A stretch of 15,081 nucleotides of DNA from NCBI GenBank assembly GCA_038238915.1, contig JBBSFH010000036.1, positions 1 through 15,081 of the forward strand. The letters run 5' to 3'. Source of the stretch: JAVVHE01 sp038238915. GTDB lineage: Bacteria; Pseudomonadota; Alphaproteobacteria; Sphingomonadales; Sphingomonadaceae. The translations under genes and the position numbers were made by a program. Numbering within the stretch: position 1 is the first letter of the stretch; every line of letters begins with the position of its first letter. Positions 8,795 to 15,081 of this stretch are shown here, in pieces. The notes under the pieces were generated by a model, which saw only the letters and a program-made list of their open reading frames with translations, did not search any database and was not told where the DNA came from.

Positions 8795-9136
8795 GGGGAT
8801 AGCTGCCTTGTCGGGGGCCGCATCTCTCATAGGCTAGAGACGAGCCGTGCAAAAGAAGCGACGAAGCGTTTTATCGAGCTGTTACTCACAAACCACAGTG
8901 GTTCGGCAGCGATCCTGCGAGCGCGCACGGCGCTTACCGGTGGCCAACTGGCTGTCGTCTCGCCTTAAATAACTGCCCGGTCCTCAGGCGCGAAAAACGG
9001 AGGAGTGTCTGCGCTGGTTCTTCACGGTTCTGTGGAGAACGACAAAACCTCGGAATGCAGGTTCTGCAGTTTCGTGCGCCTGATCGAAATATCACCGGAT
9101 ACGGAACCAGGACGAAGGCCGGTGAGATCAATGCGA
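8795..9136. other. Intergenic stretch between the acyltransferase and the macroglobulin operon
   Basis: No gene I can support with confidence lies here. The stretch must contain the promoter of the macroglobulin-pbpC operon (minus strand), but I see no clear -35/-10 pair. A short palindrome with 6-base arms, AACCACAGTGGTT, sits at 8891-8903 and could be an operator. I see no good rho-independent terminator for the acyltransferase. A 43-codon plus-strand frame starts at 9055 and runs antisense into the acyltransferase end; it is discussed as a finding rather than called as a gene. Confidence 0.5.
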
Positions 9137-10213
9137 TCAAGGCGCGGATGGTGGGACGGCAGTCGTCGTTAGGCAAGGTCGCGTAGTTGTAGGCGACTCG
9201 CGGACTGCGAGGAGCGCCATTAGGGGACGTTCGATCCATCGATGAATTACAACCGCTGCAAAGACGCAGATACCCACGAACAGCAGGGCCGTCGGCGCTG
9301 GGGCCATTGACGCCAGCGAGGGGACGCGGTGCCAGAACTTCGCGAGCACCGATAATATCGGATAGTGAATCAGATAAAGAACGTACGAGGCATCCCCAAG
9401 TCGGCACAGCGCGACGGGAGCGGCGATGCGTCCCGCGCGTTCGGCGCTTGCGCCTCCGGCGACGAAGACTGCTGCCGCCAAACCATAAGCAAATATAATT
9501 GGGCTGGTAGCTCCAAAGCCGAAGCGCACGTCGGCGACCCCGACCAATCCGAAGCCGACGATGCCCGCCCACCAGAGCCAATTCTGCAAGCGCAGTCGGG
9601 AGCTGGCCAGCGCCGCAACCATGCCGAAACCGAACAACAGGTTAAGCGGTGCAAAGCTATAATGCGGCACCGAGCCAAAGAGGGATGCGATGCACGCGAT
9701 GAACCACAGGCCAAAAGCGATCAGGCCAACGCGGAAATTGACGATCAGCACGGCAAAAATCAGATAGAACAACACCTCGTGGAATAACGTCCACGCCACT
9801 GCCAACACTGCGCCCGTGTGCGCGCCGATAAGCAGAAAACTATTCGGGATCAGCGCTCTATGGAAATCTCGCGTCATGAGTACCACGGCAGTCAAAGCCA
9901 ACGTAATCAACCAGTATATCGGATAGATGCGTCGGAAGCGCTTGCCGAGGTAGCGCCAAACACTGCGCGGATTGTCGATATCACGCTCGTGCGCGTACAG
10001 GATGATGAATCCCGAAAGTACGAAGAAAAACTCGACCCCGGCATAGCCAAACCCAAACAGACCACCCCCGATTTTGACCCCCCAATATTTTTTCGATGCG
10101 AAGAGGAGTGTTGTATGAAATAACACGACAAGCAATGCTGCTATGCCCCGACCAGCCTGCAGAACGGTGAAGACGGCGGGATTTCCGCTGTCTGCAACTA
10201 TTGGCGTAGTCAT
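9137..10213 (-). CDS. Acyltransferase-3 family integral membrane protein (OafA/YrhL type)
   Basis: The 358-residue product has about ten hydrophobic segments and the hallmarks of acyltransferase family 3, which moves acetyl or other acyl groups onto sugars of O-antigen, exopolysaccharide or glycolipids at the inner membrane. Visible are GRGIAALLVVLFHTT with the conserved His33, FFFVLSGFII, the basic loop KRFRRIYPIYW at 91-101, WTLFHEVLFY with Glu146, LGDASYVLYLIHYPI at 272-286 and WIERP at 326-330. The ATG at 10213 is chosen because homology starts there and GGGAAGG lies about 10 bases upstream. The frame stays open for another 100 codons upstream to a GTG at 10513, but that part is not acyltransferase. 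No glycan gene cluster surrounds it, so the substrate is unknown. It looks less GC-rich than its neighbours. Confidence 0.9.
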   Translation of the reverse strand: MTTPIVADSGNPAVFTVLQAGRGIAALLVVLFHTTLLFASKKYWGVKIGGGLFGFGYAGVEFFFVLSGFIILYAHERDIDNPRSVWRYLGKRFRRIYPIYWLITLALTAVVLMTRDFHRALIPNSFLLIGAHTGAVLAVAWTLFHEVLFYLIFAVLIVNFRVGLIAFGLWFIACIASLFGSVPHYSFAPLNLLFGFGMVAALASSRLRLQNWLWWAGIVGFGLVGVADVRFGFGATSPIIFAYGLAAAVFVAGGASAERAGRIAAPVALCRLGDASYVLYLIHYPILSVLAKFWHRVPSLASMAPAPTALLFVGICVFAAVVIHRWIERPLMALLAVRESPTTTRPCLTTTAVPPSAP

Positions 10214-10736
10214 TGCGATACAGCCTTCCCGAAATTCGGTGTCATGATCGTTCCGCCCCATCGCCGTATATTCCCGGCGGTATTCAGCCCGTTCTCGATA
10301 GACAGGCAGCGACGTCCAGACGAACTTGGGATAATCGTGGATATTCTGAAGATTGGCGTCGATTTCCGATTCGCCCAACAGTTTGAGCTGCCAGCTTTGG
10401 CAGGCCTGATGACGATCGAGGTCTTCATGCAGCGGCGGCCTTCGAGTGAGTTGGCAGGGGCAACTTTGCTTATCGACGCACGCGCCACGACAGTAGAACC
10501 ATGCCGTAAGCACCCGAGGGTGCCGGGCGGCGGGTTACACGCACCCCAGCGAAGCCATTGCGCGTCATGACAGCAGGCCCAAGTTCTCCGCGGCGCGCGC
10601 GGTTCCAGCGGCGAACGCGGAGGTTGCGCGCGAGCGATGGAGGCAAGCCTGTCAGGGACAATCCGGCGCGCGCCAGGCCGACCGAATCGAGGCGAAACTC
10701 GCGGAAGCCGGACCGATGTGTCTAATGCCAGGTGGC
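10214..10736. other. 523-base stretch without an assignable gene
   Basis: This lies between the 3' end of the polymerase gene and the start of the acyltransferase. The minus strand contains protein-like but unrecognised frames. One runs in frame into the acyltransferase and reads WQLKLLGESEIDANLQNIHD then YPKFVWTSLPVYRERAEYRR. Another, at about 10470-10700, includes GLSLTGLPPSLARNLRVRRW. A 72-codon frame from the ATG at 10428 ends as an ATGA overlap with the acyltransferase start, but its Ser/Arg-rich composition suggests a shifted shadow. These may be remnants of lost genes; I cannot name any of them. The acyltransferase promoter should be here but is not obvious. Confidence 0.45.
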
Positions 10737-12014
10737 TCACTCGTTGAACTCGGCCGCTTCCGGGATGCGCCCGAAGGCAATCTTGGCGCCGACATGATCC
10801 GCGCGTCCGCCGGCTAGCGGGCCGAGCGTGACCGCGTTCCTCCCCCAGCGCGCGTTGATCTCATCCATCGCCGCGCTCAGCCTGGGCGTGCGCGCCGCGC
10901 GGCCGAGCGTATCGCTGGAGGACAGCGCGGCGAACAGGCTGCCCTGCTCGCCGATCTCGGGACGCACTTCGGCGGCGGTTACGCCGATCGTGCGGACGCG
11001 AACCCGGGCTTGGGCCAGATGCGCGGCCAGCACTGGCCAGAGCCGCGAAAAGCCTTCCAGAAGCGCGAAGCTGTCCGCGGTCGGCGCGAGCTTGAGTTCG
11101 CGCCGCCAATCCGCGCCGCTTTCGAGCCGCGCACCGAGCACGAGGCGCGTCGTCACCCAACCGCCGCGCCGCAAGCGGCTCGCCATCTTCATCAAAAGAC
11201 GGCGGGCGACCAGCCGCGCACTCTCGGGATCGCGCGCGTCCGGGCTCAGCACATGGCTGTGGCCGACCGATTTGGATTTCGCGGGCGCATCGGGAAAGTC
11301 CGCCCCGTGCAGCCGCCACCACAGGCGCGAACCGATAATCGAGCCGAGCGCGGTGGTGGCCTGCGTGGCCCCGAGCGCGGTGTAATCGCCGATCGTCAGC
11401 AGCCCGCGCGTGGCGAACCGCGCGGCGGTCTTTGCACCGACGCCGGGGATATCGCGCAGGGGAAGGCGAGCGAGCCGATCCGGCAGTTCGTGGCCAAGGA
11501 TCACCACGAGCCCGTCCGGCTTCTCCATGTCGCACGCCATCTTGGCAATCAGCCGGTTGGGTGCGATGCCGACCGAGGCACGCAGATGATCGCCGATGTT
11601 CGCCCGGATCGCCGCCTTGATCCGTCGGCCGAGCGCGGCGGCGACATCGGGGGCGTTCTCGTTATCGAGCAGGCGGCACGCGACCTCGTCGATCGAGCAG
11701 ACGGCAGTGACGGGGATGTGCCGCCACACTTCGGCGACGATGCGATCGTGATACTCGACGTAGAGACCGTGCCGTGCGGGGGTGAGGATCACATCGGGGC
11801 ATAGCGCACGCGCCTCGCGCACCTTGTGGCCGGTGCGCACACCATAGGCTTTCGCCTCGTAGGAGGCGGCAATGATCGTGCCTGACGGGCTTTCGACGGG
11901 TGCGACCGCGATCGGCGGGCCGCGCAGATGCGGCTGCTCCTGCTGCTCGACCGATGCGAAATAGCTGTTCAGATCGAGATAGAGCCAGCGAAGGGGTCGA
12001 CTCGGGGCTGACAT
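10737..12014 (-). CDS. Y-family (translesion) DNA polymerase, DinB/UmuC type
   Basis: A 425-residue error-prone polymerase expected to copy past DNA lesions. The N-terminus LYLDLNSYFASVEQ carries catalytic Asp14 and the presumed steric gate Phe19. The second catalytic pair is in CSIDE, Asp109-Glu110. YEAKAYGVRTG (52-62) is the conserved fingers motif, and DIPGVGAKTAARF (188-200) is the thumb helix-hairpin-helix. QGSLF at 357-361 resembles a sliding-clamp binding motif. All catalytic residues are present, so it is not an inactive ImuB type. The tail, with DEINARWGRNAVTLG at 384-398, resembles the C-terminal DUF4113 tail of UmuC more than DNA polymerase IV. The frame also has a GTG at 12071, but the ATG at 12014 places the start just before the conserved core. 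It follows the hydroxylase gene after 78 bases, probably in the same transcript. No LexA box was recognised. Confidence 0.9.
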   Translation of the reverse strand: MSAPSRPLRWLYLDLNSYFASVEQQEQPHLRGPPIAVAPVESPSGTIIAASYEAKAYGVRTGHKVREARALCPDVILTPARHGLYVEYHDRIVAEVWRHIPVTAVCSIDEVACRLLDNENAPDVAAALGRRIKAAIRANIGDHLRASVGIAPNRLIAKMACDMEKPDGLVVILGHELPDRLARLPLRDIPGVGAKTAARFATRGLLTIGDYTALGATQATTALGSIIGSRLWWRLHGADFPDAPAKSKSVGHSHVLSPDARDPESARLVARRLLMKMASRLRRGGWVTTRLVLGARLESGADWRRELKLAPTADSFALLEGFSRLWPVLAAHLAQARVRVRTIGVTAAEVRPEIGEQGSLFAALSSSDTLGRAARTPRLSAAMDEINARWGRNAVTLGPLAGGRADHVGAKIAFGRIPEAAEFNE

Positions 12015-12092
12015 GCCCGATGGGAAACATATTGCGAACGGCGCGTCGAGCCTTCGCCTGCTGAGTCGCACCCGTTGGCGGTGCGGGGACGA

Positions 12093-13313
12093 TCAGGCCA
12101 GTTCGCCGCGCAACAGCGTCGGCAGCGCCCCCGCTTCGCCGCGCGCTTCGGCCATGAAGGCGACCTTGAGCCGTGGTACCCGGTTCACCGCCGCGATGCC
12201 CAGACGCCGCACGGCCGCAGGAGCGCGGCCCGGAATCCCGAACAGGCGGCTGAGCGCGTCGGTTGCCAGCACGATCGCGCCCACATCGAGCCGCCGCCAG
12301 CGTTGATAATTCGCCAGAACCTGCGGCGAGCCGAGATCGAGCCCAAGCCGAGCGCCCTCCACCAGCACCTGCGCGAGCGCCGCGACATCGCGCAGCCCCA
12401 GGTTCAGCCCCTGCCCCGCGATCGGGTGGATCACATGCGCCGCATCGCCAACCAGTGCGAGCCGGTGATCGGTCAGCTGCCCGGCATGTTGCAGGCGTAG
12501 CGGATAGTGGCTGATGGGCGTGAGGATTTCGAGCGGCCCCAAGAACCCGTCCATCCGCGATGCCATCTCGCGCGCGAGCGCGGCGGGGGTAAGCGCGAGC
12601 CATCCCTCCGCCTCGCGCGCGGGCACAGTCCACACGATCGCCGAGCGGTGATGGCCGTGCGCGTCGTCGAGCATCGGCAGGATCGCCAGCGGCCCGGTGG
12701 GAAAGAACAGTTCGAACGCGATGTTGCCGTGCGGCTCGGCGTGGCCGATCGTCGTGACAATCGCAGTCGCGGGATAGTCCCAGCGCGCCTGCTTGATCCC
12801 GGCGGCGCGGCGTAGCGGCGAATCCTTGCCATCTGCCGCGATCATCAGCGGTGCGCGCGCGGTGCCCGCGCTGGTTTCCACCCGCACCATCGCCTCGCCG
12901 CGATCGATCTCGCCGAGAGTGGCTGGAGCCAGCAGGTGGATCAACGGCTGAGCGGCGATCGCATCGAGCACGGCGGCGCGAAGCAGATGGTTTTCGACCA
13001 TCCAGCCGAGCGGACCGCTGTCCGCCTCGCGGGCGTCGAAATGAAGGTGCAGCGGCGACAGCCCGTCGGTGACTCGGATTTCCCCGATCGCGCAGCCGCG
13101 GTCGAGCACCGCGCCGAGCCCGATCGCACGGAACATGCGCGCTGACGCGCTCGCGATTGCCGAGACGCGCCCGTCAAAGCCGATGGTCCGCGTCGCGGAG
13201 AGGTCCGCCCGGTCGATCAGCGTGCTCGACAGGCCGTGCGCCGCGAGCGCGAGCGCGAGGCTCGCGCCAACCAGCCCGCCGCCGACGATGATGGTATCGC
13301 GCTGCGCTTCCAT
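12093..13313 (-). CDS. UbiH/UbiF/Coq6-family FAD-dependent ubiquinone biosynthesis hydroxylase
   Basis: A 406-residue flavoprotein monooxygenase that hydroxylates the aromatic ring of ubiquinone precursors, using FAD, NAD(P)H and oxygen. The N-terminal Rossmann fold has IIVGGGLVGASLALALAAHG (8-27) ending in TLID for the FAD ribose. The central DG motif is ADGKDSPLRRAAG (160-172). The second FAD motif, GDAAHVIHPIAGQGLNLGLR (289-308), is the signature of the UbiH/COQ6 group. Length is normal for the family. The ATG at 13313 is the best start because the Rossmann motif begins a few residues later; the frame also extends to 13406 through unconserved sequence. No strong ribosome binding site was seen. 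Which ring position it hydroxylates cannot be told, as one protein may cover several in alphaproteobacteria. Confidence 0.93.
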   Translation of the reverse strand: MEAQRDTIIVGGGLVGASLALALAAHGLSSTLIDRADLSATRTIGFDGRVSAIASASARMFRAIGLGAVLDRGCAIGEIRVTDGLSPLHLHFDAREADSGPLGWMVENHLLRAAVLDAIAAQPLIHLLAPATLGEIDRGEAMVRVETSAGTARAPLMIAADGKDSPLRRAAGIKQARWDYPATAIVTTIGHAEPHGNIAFELFFPTGPLAILPMLDDAHGHHRSAIVWTVPAREAEGWLALTPAALAREMASRMDGFLGPLEILTPISHYPLRLQHAGQLTDHRLALVGDAAHVIHPIAGQGLNLGLRDVAALAQVLVEGARLGLDLGSPQVLANYQRWRRLDVGAIVLATDALSRLFGIPGRAPAAVRRLGIAAVNRVPRLKVAFMAEARGEAGALPTLLRGELA

Positions 13314-13639
13314 TGGGCGCTGGCCTAGCGCGCGCGCAGGCCGCGCGCCAGCGGGGCGCGACGTTTTGCACGCGCGCTCCACCGGAACCCGAAGCCTGCA
13401 CACCATGCGCTACGCCGCCAAACTGCGCGAACTCGGCGACGCGGTGGCGAACGTGGGCCATTCCAAAGCCAGCAAGGCCTAGTCGGCCGCTCGATGACAG
13501 CGGCATCGAGAAGCAGGGCGTCCTCGATCTGACCCCGATCAGCGTGGACTCCGCGGGGCGTATCGTTCATGCAACGCATGTTACGCAACCGCGCCATTCC
13601 AGACCCGCGCCGTCAGTGACCGCAAAAGCACTGAAAGTC
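13314..13639. other. Gene-poor stretch between the hydroxylase and the attachment site
   Basis: I see no supported gene in these 326 bases. The minus strand should carry the promoter for the hydroxylase-polymerase pair. A 25-codon plus-strand frame (starting MRYAAKLRELGDAVANVG, near 13405-13482) and a minus-strand frame with RGQIEDALLLDAAVIE near 13500-13560 look somewhat protein-like, but I recognise neither. If the attachment-site reading is right, this is the last of the resident chromosome before the island. Confidence 0.45.
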
Positions 13640-13656
13640 TGGAGCGGGTGAAGGGA
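13640..13656 (-). other. Candidate att core: partial copy of a tRNA-Gly 3' end
   Basis: The plus strand reads TGGAGCGGGTGAAGGGA. Its reverse complement, TCCCTTCACCCGCTCCA, is what a bacterial tRNA-Gly ends with: T-stem side, acceptor strand CACCCGC, discriminator T and CCA. The sequence further left on the tRNA strand is missing: there is no TTCGA T-loop and no anticodon arm, so this is not a functional tRNA. A tyrosine recombinase starts 129 bases away and reads outward from it. Integration at a tRNA 3' end leaves exactly this short copy at one junction, while the intact tRNA remains at the other. Confidence 0.7.
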
Positions 13657-13670
13657 TCACCATAAACCAC

Positions 13671-13699
13671 TATTAAACCTATATATTTTTTGCTATAAC
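13671..13699 (+). promoter_or_regulatory. Possible integrase promoter
   Basis: In the AT-rich stretch, TATAAC at 13694-13699 resembles a -10 element, and TATTAA at 13671-13676 is a weak -35 at 17-base spacing. Transcription would start just inside the CACAG repeats, so a protein bound there would block it. The match is weak and other placements in this AT-rich DNA are possible. Confidence 0.25.
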
Positions 13700-13780
13700 T
13701 TCCCACACAGAACCTACACAGCTACGGCATATCAAACACTTACGCCGCCAATCTGCACAGATTCTGCACAGTGGGAAGTT
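13697..13780. repeat. Phased CACAG repeats flanked by a 10-base inverted repeat, upstream of the integrase
   Basis: Four copies of CACAG lie on the plus strand at 13706-13710, 13717-13721, 13756-13760 and 13767-13771, with contexts CCACACAG, CTACACAG, CTGCACAG and CTGCACAG. Within each pair the spacing is 11 bases, one helical turn; the pairs are 50 bases apart. They are framed by a perfect inverted repeat, AACTTCCCAC at 13697-13706 and GTGGGAAGTT at 13771-13780, whose second arm overlaps the integrase ribosome binding site. The stretch is AT-rich compared with everything to its left. Likely roles are integrase or excisionase arm sites, or an operator controlling the integrase. Confidence 0.6.
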
Positions 13781-13784
13781 GGAT

Positions 13785-15080
13785 ATGCAATTCGTCACCG
13801 ACAAGGAGCAGATAAAGCCCGGCCTGATCATCTTCAGGCGTGGCGATGTCGGGCACAGCAATTTTTACTGTCGGGTGAGAATCCAGAACGAGGATCGTTA
13901 CAAGACGATCTCGCTGCGAACGTCGGATCGGGACACAGCCCGCGAGCGCGCGATGGATCAGGATGCCGATATCCGCTTCCGCGTGAAGCATGACGTCCCT
14001 GTGTTCAATCGCCCCTTTTCGCAGGTCGCAGAAGAATATGCCGATGCACAGCAACGGCGCGCTAATGCCGGCGAGGTCACCCAAGCGCGCGCGATGAACG
14101 TCAAAAACAAAGTGGATGGGCCGCTCAACGCGTACGTTGGCAGCACCCAAATTCACTTGGTGAGTCAGGAACGCTGGTCGGAATATCCCCTTTGGCGGCG
14201 CGAGAATGGCGTCGGTCGCCGCAACGGCATCATCAGCGATTCGACCATTCGGATCGAGATGAGCATCTTTGCTGCCATCATGAACTACGCGGTCGGCAAA
14301 CGGTATGTGCCTGCCCATCACCGGTTCGAGGGCATGCCGAAGCTAAAAACAGCGCGGCGCGACGAGTTCACGCTGGAGGAATACCGGAAGCTCCACAGCG
14401 TGGGTCGTAAGTGGATGAAGGAAGCCACCACGCCGCAGGGCATCTGGTATCGCAAGATGTGCTACAATTTCATTCTCATCATGTGCAACACCGGGATGCG
14501 CCCAACCGAAGCCAAAACCCTACACTGGCGAGACATCACTATAGCGCGCGACAAAGATGGCAGCGACATTCTGGTCATCTATGTTTCGGGCAAGGGCAAG
14601 GCGCGCAAGCTGATCGCGCCCAAGAGCGTCGGCGACTACCTCGACCGTGTTCGCGCGCATTCCAAAGCCACGAAGCCAGATGATTCGGTCTTCACTATCA
14701 TCAATGGCAAGTCTGCCGTTTGGCTTTACCGTGACGCCGTCGAGGAACTACTGAAATTTGCAAACCTGCGTGACGGGCCGAGCGGCATCCCCAGAACCAC
14801 TTATTGCTTCCGCCACACCTACGCGACGTTCAGGCTGTCCGCCGGGGTGGATGTTTACATCCTTGCCCAGCAAATGGGTACTTCGGTCAAGATGATCGAA
14901 CAGCATTATGGCCATGTAAATACCATCAAGCACGCTGACATGGTGCTGATGGGCATTGGCGGATGGGACGCCATGCACACCGAAATGGATGCCGAGAACG
15001 ACAAACAGGACGCGAAGGCCGAAGCGGTGCAGTCGATCAAGGCGAAACAGCCAGCCTATCCGCCGCGCTCTAAACGCTAG
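13785..15080 (+). CDS. Tyrosine recombinase / site-specific integrase of a genomic island
   Basis: The 431-residue protein catalyses integration and excision of a mobile element by strand exchange through a phosphotyrosine. The core-binding part spans about 75-185 (FSQVAEEYADAQ onward). The catalytic domain (about 195-385) has Arg239 in NTGMRPTEAKTLHW, a Lys in GKGKARKL near 270-275, Arg343 in YCFRHTYATF and the nucleophile Tyr375 in MIEQHYGHV. The usual His of HxxR is Tyr340, and the usual His/Trp before the nucleophile is Thr366 in QMGTS; this pattern recurs in a known integrase subgroup, so the enzyme may still be active. The ATG at 13785 is preceded by GGGAAG at good spacing; an in-frame TTG lies two codons earlier. 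Base composition is less GC-rich than the genes to the left. It reads away from the att copy into the presumed island. Confidence 0.92.
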   Translation: MQFVTDKEQIKPGLIIFRRGDVGHSNFYCRVRIQNEDRYKTISLRTSDRDTARERAMDQDADIRFRVKHDVPVFNRPFSQVAEEYADAQQRRANAGEVTQARAMNVKNKVDGPLNAYVGSTQIHLVSQERWSEYPLWRRENGVGRRNGIISDSTIRIEMSIFAAIMNYAVGKRYVPAHHRFEGMPKLKTARRDEFTLEEYRKLHSVGRKWMKEATTPQGIWYRKMCYNFILIMCNTGMRPTEAKTLHWRDITIARDKDGSDILVIYVSGKGKARKLIAPKSVGDYLDRVRAHSKATKPDDSVFTIINGKSAVWLYRDAVEELLKFANLRDGPSGIPRTTYCFRHTYATFRLSAGVDVYILAQQMGTSVKMIEQHYGHVNTIKHADMVLMGIGGWDAMHTEMDAENDKQDAKAEAVQSIKAKQPAYPPRSKR

Positions 15081-15081
15081 C

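Noticed and set aside
10210..10428. 72-codon minus-strand frame ending in an ATGA overlap with the acyltransferase start
   Set aside because: Ser/Arg-rich composition looks like a frame-shifted shadow, and the neighbouring frame is more protein-like. The overlap alone is not enough.
13640..13716. A complete tRNA gene on the minus strand
   Set aside because: Only the 3' end is present; no T-loop, anticodon arm or D arm can be drawn from the adjacent AT-rich sequence.
1..15081. CRISPR array, anti-phage island or secretion system
   Set aside because: No regularly spaced repeat array and no nuclease, helicase, reverse transcriptase or secretion genes are visible. Any defence cargo of the island would lie to the right of the window.

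Overview
The window is a GC-rich piece of bacterial chromosome. The gene content fits an alphaproteobacterium, most likely a sphingomonad: a PEP-CTERM sorting signal, an alpha-2-macroglobulin/PBP1C pair, a UbiH-family hydroxylase and a sphingomonad-type integrase. The taxon is an inference from composition and family flavour, since no rRNA or intact marker gene is present.

Layout from left to right. (1) Bases 1-189 hold the 3' end of a plus-strand PEP-CTERM protein gene. (2) Bases 190-788 are a graveyard of minus-strand gene fragments: a short conserved protein of the 'STGPRT' type, an IS5-type transposase with two frameshifts, and a winged-helix-like fragment that begins right after pbpC. 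(3) Bases 789-8794 carry a two-gene minus-strand operon for a very large thioester-containing alpha-2-macroglobulin and penicillin-binding protein 1C. The two reading frames overlap by 4 bases (ATGA). (4) Bases 9137-10213 encode a stand-alone integral-membrane acyltransferase-3 protein, with poorly explained DNA on both sides. (5) Bases 10737-13313 hold a minus-strand pair: a FAD-dependent ubiquinone-biosynthesis hydroxylase, then a Y-family DNA polymerase. (6) From 13640 onward an integrated element begins. A 17-base copy of a tRNA-Gly 3' end, TGGAGCGGGTGAAGGGA, is followed by an AT-rich stretch with helically phased CACAG repeats and an inverted repeat. A plus-strand tyrosine recombinase follows and ends one base before the window edge.

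Functionally, the central operon is an envelope-defence module: the macroglobulin is expected to trap attacking proteases in the periplasm while PBP1C makes or repairs peptidoglycan. The hydroxylase and polymerase are ordinary chromosomal functions. The right edge looks like one boundary of a mobile island whose cargo and second attachment site lie outside the window. I did not find a clearly new multi-gene system here. The strongest leads are the island boundary with its repeat array, and the composite decay zone at the left.
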